Source: Fasciolopsis buskii (taxonomy: Eukaryota; Platyhelminthes; Trematoda; Plagiorchiida; Fasciolidae). From it: a stretch of DNA of 64,000 bases. Below the pieces are notes generated by a model that had not been told where the DNA came from, did not search any database, and saw only the letters and a list, made by a program, of their open reading frames with translations. Position 1 is the first letter of the stretch. Each line of letters opens with the position of its first letter. Location of the stretch: contig LUCM01000769.1 in assembly GCA_008360955.1 (NCBI GenBank), positions 131,936 through 195,935 on the forward strand. The letters are read 5' to 3'. This document shows positions 54,801 to 64,000 of the stretch, piece by piece. The position numbers and the translations under genes were made by a program.

Positions 54801-55356
54801 ATCAAAGCGGTCTGGCCCAATGATTCTCATTTCTACAAAGTACCAGTTGATGTGGTGGTCAGCTGGGCAATGTCTTCAAATGCCCTTTGCTTTACCGCAG
54901 TACACTAAATGCAGTTTTATCTATTGGTCTTTTTGTCTGGATGATTTTGAACAGTATAGCGAGCACGGATATTACGGTTTTCTTGGTTATTAACCAATGT
55001 TTGAGTCTATGCCGCAATCTATTTTAGCAGTGTGCAATTATTCGGTCCTCACGACACTTATCTACTTAACTGATTCAACTAATATCTCACACCCAACGGT
55101 TCCGGTGTGTCGAATTAGAAGATAATCAGCCGTGTCAGTTAGTAGCTCTCGTATATGACGAAGGACTGTGTTATGACCTGTTCTCAATCAATAACATGTA
55201 CGGATAATTCTTCTAGTGTCACTGAGGTACATTTGACCAAGTGTGCTGATAATTTTACCGTGTCCATATTACATCTGTTCGGTTAGTAAAAAAAACAAGT
55301 CTAATATATCACGATCAGTAGGAATACACAAAAAATCGAACTAGACCGATTTTATC

Positions 55357-55540
55357 TTTTATCATTTACATTGTTTAGTAATGAAACAACAATCTACATC
55401 GTTCCCAGGAAGGCTGTCAAGTCCAGTGCAGAATTGCCAACAAGGGAACTTGACTAGCGATGGGAGGATTCGAATCCGGGAACTTCAGACAGATATACCA
55501 CAGCAGTGACCGTTTGTCCACCGCCAGTCGAATGTGATTG
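55357..55540 (+). mobile_element. Second SINE-like family copy with B box
   Basis: Same order as 51641-51835: ttttatcttttatcattta, ctacatcgttcccaggaa, gccaacaagggaac, B box gattcgaatccggga (about 55470) and ccaccgccagtcg. It is followed by a run of G at about 55548-55558. Confidence 0.55.
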
Positions 55541-57752
55541 TGTGTGTGGGGGGGGGGTGGATTAGAGTGTGATCATGAAACGTTCAGATGGATAAAATAA
55601 ACGTTTCTTGCTATTCACTTGTTGTTGACAGAAAGCAGAGTGATCCCTTGATGTCTGATTCGTCCACCACTCGACGATTTCTTCTTTCGAACTCACATCA
55701 CATACACTACGGACACTTCTGATACCATTCAATATTCTACGTCATTCTGTCTGAATACAACCTCGGGATAAACCTCTCAAGTGTAAATTTTGTCTAAACC
55801 TTTCCTTGCATCTATCCGACAACAGGTACCATAGAGGGAAGTCGATAGACAAGTTCAATCAAGTGAAGTTTCCAAGTCGTAATCTGCCTCAATTCATACA
55901 GCCAGATTTCCCAATTATCTTGTCTGTTCCTGTTAGCAACACTTGAGACAAACATACTGACGGTTTCTTGGAAATTTGCAAGTAGAGTCTGGTCCTATAT
56001 CACCTATTCACTCCACGCATTGAACTGTCCGCATGTAAATCCTTCTCGGCTGTCGGCGTAAGAGAATTCTCATGTACAGGGGTGAAAATCCATGCAGATC
56101 GCTTGAACAAATTTAGTACTTACCGTCATTTTGTACGTAGTGCCACTTTTCTCTTTTTCTCCCGTCACGTCGCAGAGGTTTTCCCCATTTTTGACTGAAA
56201 TCCAGTATGCAATTAGCCAGAACATAACTATGACAAAATGCAATCCGCATTTTAGATTTGACTAATTTGTTCCGCCCTCTTTTAGTTTCTAGAAAACTCG
56301 ATGTGAATAACGTTTTTTCTCGCACACAAAATTTGAACCACTTTTGTAACATCACAATCCACCTATTTGTTCCTCGTTTCTTAATTCACGTTGCTCACAT
56401 AACTAGTAATTTAGATTGTGTCAACTGAACTTCTTCGTGTGATTCAACGCTATCTGGTATCAGTACACCGAGAAAACCTTTGAATATTTTGCCGCCTGGC
56501 CTTTGGGAATGATCAGACTGAATGCCAGTCAAGACGCATTTCTTGCATCCGTGCGTGCTGGAAACTGAAATGCAGTGATTTGGAGGGCTAACTCTCATTG
56601 TCCAATGCTCAAATGTGAACTGAGAACAATGCGGATTCAAGTATATTTTGCCTGAATGAAAAATGCTTTTACCCTTAATCTTTAAGATTAGGCAAGTACA
56701 TTCTTCGTTATCTCCCTTACATTTTCCTTGTCTTATTGGGACGGATAAGTCGTAGATCTGTCTTACTCCGCGCCTCCAGTGGTCTGTCTTGTTGTAATAT
56801 GGCTGCATATAAGTTGGCTAATAGGAAAATGCTTCGGAAATCATGACAAATAGCGTACATCACTACTAAAAGTTCATTTGTACAGTAGAAGTGAAAAAAA
56901 ACGAGTCGATGAAATAAGGATTCGAATTTCTGGAATCCGTGATTATTTGTCATCTTGTTATGATTGCAAAAAATATATTCTCGACCTATTCACACTCTTG
57001 TCAAACACGATTATTGCAAGTTCCACCAAAGTCATGCCAATTTCTGCCCTGCCTAAAGCAGTGGCGGTGACAGAAAGAAAAATCCGAGCGGTTTAAGGAT
57101 ATTACGTTCAATGCCTAACATTGGACCCTTGCCGCAAGTCTTCAGGCCATAGTCGTCTCGTTTGTCGTTTCATTCGTTGCCCGTGGCTCTGCATTGTGGT
57201 GCAAAGATTGGAGCTTCATCATGTTCTTTCTGGTTGAGCATTCACAGCTGACTGGTACGCTTGCATAGGACGAACTTATGACTTTGTCTGCCCTTATCGT
57301 CTAGTCCAAATCGCGATCAATAAGATTAGGATCGTAGTGGATATCACATCGTAGCGCCAGCAACTACCGGGGGAAGAGTTAAAGTAATAGCTTCTAAAAC
57401 TTAGGAGAAATCACTAAGAGTTTCGATTGTTTCCGCTGGTCGAAGCTCTTTTCCACAGTCAACCCACACTCGCTATGGTTCAAGAGAGGACCAGCTGTTG
57501 AACCAGTAACTCTAGTAGAACAAATCATTCAGCCTCAGGTGCGTTTCTTTAGCACTTACCATTAGTATTTCCGGTAAATGAAAACTAGAATGGAGTTGTA
57601 CACGTGTGTATTATTGTCTTGTATGGGTACAATAGTTCAGTCGTCGGATTCAATCACCAGACCATGACAGACCGTTCACTTCTACCGTGGCCAGCCGGGG
57701 CCCAACGTAATCGAATTGTGTTCAAAACGACGACTAACAAATGCTCCCAGGT

Positions 57753-58084
57753 TCACTGCTCTGAATTACCAGAAATCTTTTCTGAACGCACCCCAAGATG
57801 AGACAGGACTTTTTCCAGTACTCGAACGGAATCTGTAGGTCCTTTCTGACTGCCTTCACTTTGCGGATCCACGGGGTTGAATTCAGAGTTATATTTGCAA
57901 ACAATGTTTACTTTATTCGATACAGATTCGGCTATGGCTCCTTCTGGGGTTGAATTTGTCTGTTGTCCCCTCGCTCTGTCTCCGCATATGAGTGTAGTTT
58001 TGTTAGTAAAAATAACTGTCCAGGGAGTGAAAGAAGAGCGAAAGGTATGAGGAAAACACAAAAGCCAATCGATGCAGCTTTCAT
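57753..58084 (-). CDS. Possible small secreted protein, two exons
   Basis: Minus-strand ATG (58084-58082) opens MKAASIGFCVFLIPFALLSL, a textbook signal peptide with likely cleavage near QARG|QQ. The uninterrupted frame stops soon after. Removing a 41-base GT-AG segment (58016-57976, gttatt...gagacag) joins exon 1 (58084-58017) in frame to an open exon 2 (57975-57753), giving 96 residues. The mature part is about 73 residues, Ser/Gln/Glu-rich with a single Cys, and has no domain I know. A possible acceptor (ttcattgcag) lies about 20 bases before the ATG. Tiny introns near the 5' end are known in flukes. It could be chance: there is no homology support, and exon 2 may splice on from gtaatt near its end. 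Confidence 0.35.
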
Positions 58085-58404
58085 CTCAGTCGTACTCCAT
58101 TTGCCTGCAATGAAACCACGGAGTCATTCATTCTACAAATGACGTGTTTTAGCTGAGGTTCAGAGAGAATGAATATAGGTAATATTACTCCTACAATGTT
58201 CTTTTGTATTGTTTCCAAATAGCCGTTGGATAATGTACCAGTCCTACTTTGAGATCTATATAGAAACCCTAAAGCTATCTTTGAGAATCACGCCACTTTT
58301 TAACAATCGAAAGTCTCACAAGATGCTTTTACTACATAAAAAATATGGACATATCTGAAAGTGGGAGACTGGTTTCTTATACTTAACCCTATGATAAACC
58401 TCGT

Positions 58405-58432
58405 CTACCTACCTACCTACCTACCTACCTAC
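58405..58432 (+). repeat. CTAC tetranucleotide microsatellite
   Basis: About seven uninterrupted CTAC units. Confidence 0.95.
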
Positions 58433-59199
58433 CAACCCACATTGTCCGTTCACGAGGCGAAAGCAACAAACAATTCAATACTCTGTTTTCGAACGGCCTC
58501 GGTTGGCTTACCAAGTCCGAATGTAGCCAGTTCATGTGTCTACATGTGAAGGTTGAGCTTGGCAAAGAAACGAACAGAACCGATAGCAGCGCAATTCTCA
58601 CTTGTTCCCATCTGTCACAGGATGCTCAGCTGTGCACGATGAAGACCTGTTTACTTTGCTCGGCTAACCTCTATTCGGCCTTAAAACCGCAAACAAGTTG
58701 TACTCGCACGATTATCATTCCGCCAAATATCACTTCATTGGTACCCTTGTTCGCTGCTATTCCACCGGCACACACACATACACATACGAATGCACATGCA
58801 CACACTGGACAATGTTTCCATTTCGCGTCGGATTTTGCTAATTGTTATCTGACTGGAAAGAAACGATACAGTGCTGATCGCGTGCTTCCAATAGATCGTG
58901 ATCCAAGTCGAACCGGAGTTTCAGTCTTTCTGCCCGAGTGAATGACTGAAGGACCGGAGGTTTGGAATGAAAAGAACGGTACTTCTTGAGCACCAGCCAG
59001 ACTGTTTTCTGTTCGTCTTGTTGCTCACCTGTAATTTCTACCACAGGTAAGTTTTTCGGATGTTTGTCCGCTTTACTCGTACAAGTTTCTTCCAGAAACC
59101 AGGAAACTCTGATACCTTAAGAGTTTGAATCACACTTCCATCTTCACAGCTTTGCGTTAGCAAATATCAGGTATCATTAGTTGGAAACAAGGCGTCACT

Positions 59200-59400
59200 C
59201 CCGACCAGGTTACCACCAAGCGGTCAAAATCACGGTATTTCAAAATTTAGGGCACGGGTTTGAATCCTTTTCCAGTCAGTCAACCTTCCTACTTGTCAGC
59301 TCTCTGATGACTGCGATCCACTACAATAAAATGATGTAATTTGTGATTTTATTGGTGAAGGAAGTAAAACATAAACGGGAAAAAAAAGAGTTGACTGTGT
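59200..59400 (-). mobile_element. Second SINE-like family copy, inverted
   Basis: On the minus strand: tttatgttttacttccttca, aaattacatcatttt, then B box ggattcaaacccgtgccc and gaccgcttggtggtaacc. This matches the order of the copies at 51.7 and 55.4 kb. Confidence 0.5.
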
Positions 59401-59813
59401 GTTTCTAACCTCGTTTGTCTATCCTCGAATCCGTTCACGTTGAATGGATATGGTTAAGGAAATTTTGACTTTCAGCGGAGAGCGCTGCGAAGACGATTGT
59501 GCACAATTTGAATGGGATCAGCACCCTGAGTTCTCTTGGCCTGGAAACAAATTGAGCGAATTCAGATGTCAGTCTTCACTCACGAAAAAAAGATTAATTT
59601 GGTGAGAAGTCAACAGTTCGATTTACTGTTGTAAATCGGGCTTTATATTTTTGTATGCCGACTGATCGGTCGATCCGTATGTAGATAGATATATACTTAC
59701 AATTATATAGAGAAATAGAGATATTTATGGATTTATGCATGGTTCATTTCGTAGACATATACACATATGTTTTTGATATATAGTTTCTTAGAAACTTCTG
59801 GATAACTCTGTTG

Positions 59814-59834
59814 ATATATATATATATGTATATA
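59814..59834 (+). repeat. TA-rich microsatellite
   Basis: Interrupted TA repeats within an AT-rich stretch (59680-59840). Confidence 0.85.
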
Positions 59835-60654
59835 TGGTTTGATATATTCACTCACTTGTTCAATCGTCATGCCGTTTATTCCTGTCATTTTATTTTAGAC
59901 AGTTAATTATGTTTAAACTGGGAACTTCGATGGAGCGTAACTGAGCCTCTGGCGCCTTTCTGTCTGGTATTTAATGCTGTTCTCTCACGTCTGACTTGCC
60001 CAATGAGAAACTTTGCTAATATTTCCGTGGCACTTAAGGGATTGACAAAATAGGCCCCCTGACTTTTTACCAAATCGAATCGTTTTTCTCGCGTAAGATT
60101 TTCCATCTGGGCAACTTCCAACGGGTTATCCTGTGTGCTTTGGTAACGAGTACGAAATCACTTTGTTCTCATCAAAGTAGATGAGAGACACACACCCCCT
60201 CGTCCTTCTCCTCATCGGGCTTCGTAAAGATCATTTTGTTTGCCGGTCAACCGGTCGACTGGAAACTTCTGACTGCATCCGTCATAGATGTGCACACTGC
60301 CCCAAGACTGTGTACCAACGATCAAATGTGTTCGCATCAATGCGATTGTCGCACGGTATCTGATCTCCAGTTAACGAAGTAGCAAATCAACCATTTCGGT
60401 TTAGCCCGTTTTTGACAAATCTGACTGTCTGAAATAGCAACAGATGAATAACAACAAAAGCAATAACAACAAAAAGAATCAGAACAAACATCTGACCAGC
60501 AATTTGGTCAGGACACAGAATACAATTGACCCGCGCCATTTTTCAAAACGGCGCAGACTGAAAGTCTCGACGTTTGTGCAGGATCATCTATATTGATAAC
60601 AAGCAATGCTACTTGGGGATCGTTTTTTCGGGCTAATTTACTTCTATGCATAAG

Positions 60655-60682
60655 TATATATATATATATATATATATATATA
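60655..60682 (+). repeat. TA dinucleotide microsatellite
   Basis: Fourteen uninterrupted TA units. Confidence 0.95.
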
Positions 60683-61163
60683 GGAGTAAATTGAATACCA
60701 AGTCAAATTGTAAACTTGCGGGTGCTTAGTGATCAAGAGGAAGTATCATTTGAGAGCGTGCAGGGTACAGATAACTTGGCTTTTGAGGAAAATAGTTCGA
60801 AACGCTTCTGTGTTTGTTGCTTCAATTAGAACGCATTAAAACAAATATCTGGAACTTGCACACAGATTAACGAGTTAGCAGGTCGACACGTACATAGGTT
60901 TTTATTTGATGACTCAATTGAGAAAACGATATACAGTTGGGATTCTTAAAACGTGATTGCCTGTAACGACACACCATAAGAACAAATGCGATCCTGTTGG
61001 CAGCTAAACAAATGACTACATATATACTAAGTTAATAATTTATGCAGCAAAATATGTAACTAATCGATTATCAATAGAGCGAATTGTCAAAATACTTTCC
61101 GCAAACATGTTGGTCACATGCCAATACAGTTGCCTATATATCTAACTACATAAATATAAATCC

Positions 61164-61185
61164 ATATATATATATATATATATAT
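61164..61185 (+). repeat. TA dinucleotide microsatellite
   Basis: Eleven AT/TA units. Confidence 0.95.
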
Positions 61186-61911
61186 GTATGGGTGAACGCT
61201 TGTATATGAAAATACCATATTTTTGTTGTCGTTCTCTTTTTAAATTTAGCTACTTTTAAGTGTCTTTATGTCCTTGATTTGCTGTGGCCTCTTGATTTCG
61301 CTTTTTTCTCATATGTTTCACTGGCTACATTTTATCGGTTACAATTTGGTTAACGCTTACACTTGTTGCAATTTCGAGAGACTGCATTTGAATCGCGTTC
61401 CTTCCTCGTCTTTTTCTGCTGTGGTTTGTTTTCGCTCGAACTGTTGCAGCAGTGTATGTCCTCCGTTATGGTCGCTCGCTGTGGTCTTCGACTGATCGGA
61501 ATTTTCAATAGGAGCTTCAGAACCTGTCAGGAGACACATCAGCGGATGAAATACCAAAACGACCGTTAGGATTCAACCCCGTCGGGCTGGAGACGGATTT
61601 GTGCAACTCGTTGTATTGCACTTCGATTACAATCATGGTGAAGTGGGAGAAAATTACTTTTTCCATAACTTACGATAATGAACTAATCACTAAATGTGAA
61701 GGACAGAACATCAGACAATAAAGATAAATGTCACCTAGTGTTCAACTAACGAAAATTATTGCCTGTCCGTTCGGGATATTCCATTATGCGGAAAAAAACT
61801 GTGACCATTTTGCGTACACACAGTAAAAATTAACACGTTCGTCCGTTTCAGTCGTTTCGGCCAGACAATCTACAAGAATTGAAATTTACTGTTTTCCTAC
61901 CCACCATCCTG

Positions 61912-61932
61912 CACACACACACACACACACAC
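61912..61932 (+). repeat. CA dinucleotide microsatellite
   Basis: Ten CA units followed by a CAT-rich stretch. Confidence 0.95.
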
Positions 61933-62170
61933 CACAATCATCATCATCCTGTTTTGACCTAATGCATTTGATTTCCCTGTGCGAATCATAACCGTTCTTT
62001 AATGGGACATTACGTGCTCTGAGGCATCAAGTCATTCGTTTTTTGGGGAAAGGGTTTTCGCTACTTCAGTAGAAACATTGGGGACACAAACACTTCGAGG
62101 TGTTGATCGTGTCAACCAAAAGTGTGATGAGTTGAAGTACGCAGATAGGGGCAGAGACTGTGAGGGAAGC

Positions 62171-62199
62171 GAGCGAGAGAGAGAGAGAGAGAGAGAGAG
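62171..62199 (+). repeat. GA dinucleotide microsatellite
   Basis: About 14 GA units, one interruption at the start. Confidence 0.95.
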
Positions 62200-64000
62200 T
62201 AACAAAATTACTGAGACCACAGATTGTCCACAAAGTAGAGGATATTGTCAACAGTAGGATGTTCAGTTTTCCGGCACCCTCTCCCTCACAATCGTCCTTG
62301 ATACTTACTGATCACATTCATAACAATAAAACTCAGCTGAGTGATCCACAACCGTAATCCGAACAACCAATCAGTCACCGCATTCACGGGAGGAATGATA
62401 CATCCGATACATTCGGCAAATGGAAGTGTGGATCTAATCTCACTTAGTCTTCTCCCGCTCCGAAGCACGTATTTCGACGCGGGCAAGAATCCGATTTCTC
62501 CTAATTCTGCCACCGAAATAGAGGGAAACCTTTGTAAAATTGTTACCCTCACATTTAGTGTGCACCGGTTAAACGCACAGTCTTGTTCAGTAGACGATAT
62601 TTCCTGTAAACTATATTGTACTGAGTGCATCAAAACAGCACGCGGATTATGAAATGCTAGCTTGAAATTAACCACGAGTCGGGATTCAAACTCCTTTTAT
62701 ACTTTTCAGATTTGTTTATATGTAACTCTAAGTTTGGAAAGCTTCTAAATCATTTTACGGCATCCTCGGTAATTTAGTCAAAGTTCGACATTTTATATGA
62801 TCACCATTAGATAACTGCTAGTCATCTTCACAGACTTGCACAATTAATAAAAATAATAACAAATGTATTAGAGATCTGCCCGAGTTATGATACTCCGTGC
62901 GCCATCAATTGTCCAAGGAATTCTGATCTAATCCGGCTAGGCATTTATGATACGCTTGTTATTCGAGATTCAGTTGGGTCCGAATGAATTTGTGCTGCCG
63001 ATTATGACCTAACGCACAGGGCTCTGAGCAGTTTTACGATTTCTCCAAATGTCCAATGATTGAATTAATACTCGTGGACAATTTAAATGATTAACCAAAA
63101 GCACACTGTTTTAATTTGCCTAATGTAAACGCATTGCAAGAATGAAGATCAAGACTCGCCAGTGGGAGGTATAGAGACAGTTACAAAGTGTCACCTTGAA
63201 GATGAATCGAATTTCGCTACTGGCTGTGCGAGTCTTGACAATACAATAAAGACGTTATTGGTTCTCAGTTTTGTTGGCGTTCGTTCAGCGATTAACTATT
63301 GCTTAACATTCTCGATTACAGGAAACGATAGTTTGATCTCGGTAAATTCATCTGCTAGTTATTTGTTATATTGCGTACTAGCTAGCTGGATAACTGTATG
63401 GAAGTAACTGAACTATTAAGAGTCGCAGTTAAGGATCGTGTTAAAAGAATTCCCATCTCACTCGGACCCGAGAGACGGGGAAGGGAAGGGAAATGGCAGT
63501 TGTTGTTTTGTTTCGGATCAACGAACAAACGATGTGATGAGGGATTAATCACTTCCTGTTGAGCATTCCCAAAAAGCCATTCCGAGTTGCATCGGATTGT
63601 ACTGACAGCTGGAAATATGCATCCGGATAGCTGGAGAGATTTACCAATGTGAACAAAGGAATAAGTTTATCCACTCGTCTTCATTTTGCGAAATGGAGTA
63701 TGAGAAAACTCGTGATGATTTCGTATGCGATTTTCGGATTACTTTGAATGCGTCTCTCGTTTACCTGAGTGTCTAGTGTCCGTGGTTTCAACAGAATTCC
63801 ATTGAGTTTGGTTTTTCTAATTCTTCGTTGGTACCAAACAACTTGCTGCATGCAAATCAATTTTAACAACTGCACTGTAAGTCCACCATCACAGATTGTT
63901 GAAAATGAGGCAACGTGAACAGTTGCGGATAGTGGAAGGATGATTAGACATTTAACCGGTGAGATTAATGACAATCTCAAATAAGCTGATTAGAGTGGTG

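Larger units (their letters stand above)
50641..57752. other. Intergenic, repeats only
   Basis: Contains second-family SINE-like copies at 51641-51835 and 55357-55540. The ORFs at 54544-54993 (plus) and 56395-56808 (minus, cysteine-containing) show no domain I recognise. No gene is called. Confidence 0.5.
58085..64000. other. Intergenic, microsatellite-rich
   Basis: Contains CTAC, CA, TA and GA microsatellites and a minus-strand second-family SINE-like copy at 59200-59400. Overlapping ORFs at 62286-62675 (both strands) have no recognised domain. No conserved gene is seen to the window end. Confidence 0.5.

Noticed and set aside
54544..54993. 149-codon plus-strand ORF rich in Ser, Thr and Cys
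   Set aside because: No recognisable domain or splice-linked partner; insufficient support for a gene.
56395..56808. 137-codon minus-strand ORF with several Cys
   Set aside because: No signal peptide and no conserved Cys pattern that I know; it might be an exon downstream of the 58-kb candidate, but no splice path was convincing.
62286..62675. Overlapping ORFs of 103 and 129 codons on both strands
   Set aside because: Both strands are equally open, as expected by chance, and neither has a recognisable domain.
1..64000. CRISPR array, bacterial operon or plasmid features
   Set aside because: The window is intron-containing eukaryotic DNA, and no regularly spaced short repeats were seen.

Overview
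The window is eukaryotic nuclear DNA, most likely from a flatworm and probably a digenean trematode. The reasons are one very long gene with GT-AG introns full of decayed retroelements, AT-rich non-coding DNA with microsatellites, and LINE, Ty3/gypsy, Penelope-like and SINE remnants of the kind common in fluke genomes. The species cannot be fixed from sequence alone.

Region 1 (1-34,745) is the 3' part of a single plus-strand gene for an outer-arm axonemal dynein heavy chain of the beta type (DNAH9/DNAH11/DNAH17 group, most DNAH9-like). I resolve 11 exons: 483-668, 1615-1761, 2996-3328, 3505-3672, 5246-5440, 6867-7070, 9624-12716, 16612-17085, 23796-24269, 25675-25914 and 29303-34708. Together they encode 3,639 residues: the C-terminal part of the tail, the linker, AAA1 to AAA4 with P-loops, the stalk and microtubule-binding domain, AAA5, AAA6 and the C-terminal domain. 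Roughly the first 800 residues lie upstream of the window. All ten introns are phase 0, and a poly(A) signal lies about 30 bases past the stop.

The introns hold mobile DNA: a 267-bp insertion built around a perfect 86-bp inverted repeat with an 18-bp target duplication (13.8-14.1 kb), a decayed minus-strand Ty3/gypsy pol (18.5-19.9 kb), a Penelope-like element with a GIY-YIG domain between inverted flanks (22.0-23.5 kb), a LINE 3' end (26.4-26.8 kb) and several SINE copies.

Region 2 (34,746-64,000) has no recognised conserved gene. It holds a plus-strand Ty3/gypsy RT/RNase H remnant (42.2-43.3 kb), a LINE endonuclease remnant starting at the only N of the window (49,396), SINE-like repeats, microsatellites and one possible small secreted-protein gene on the minus strand (57,753-58,084).

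The most interesting signal is a dispersed tRNA-derived repeat whose 3' part folds as a minimal type I hammerhead ribozyme. The copy at 49.2 kb keeps all stems and the cleavage triplet but has one core substitution. The copy at 23.25 kb keeps the core but has lost stem III with the cleavage site. Each copy is broken in a different place, which implies an active source elsewhere. Hammerheads are known in schistosome SINE-like satellites and in Penelope-like elements; this family and its association with PLE sequence and inverted repeats deserve a check.
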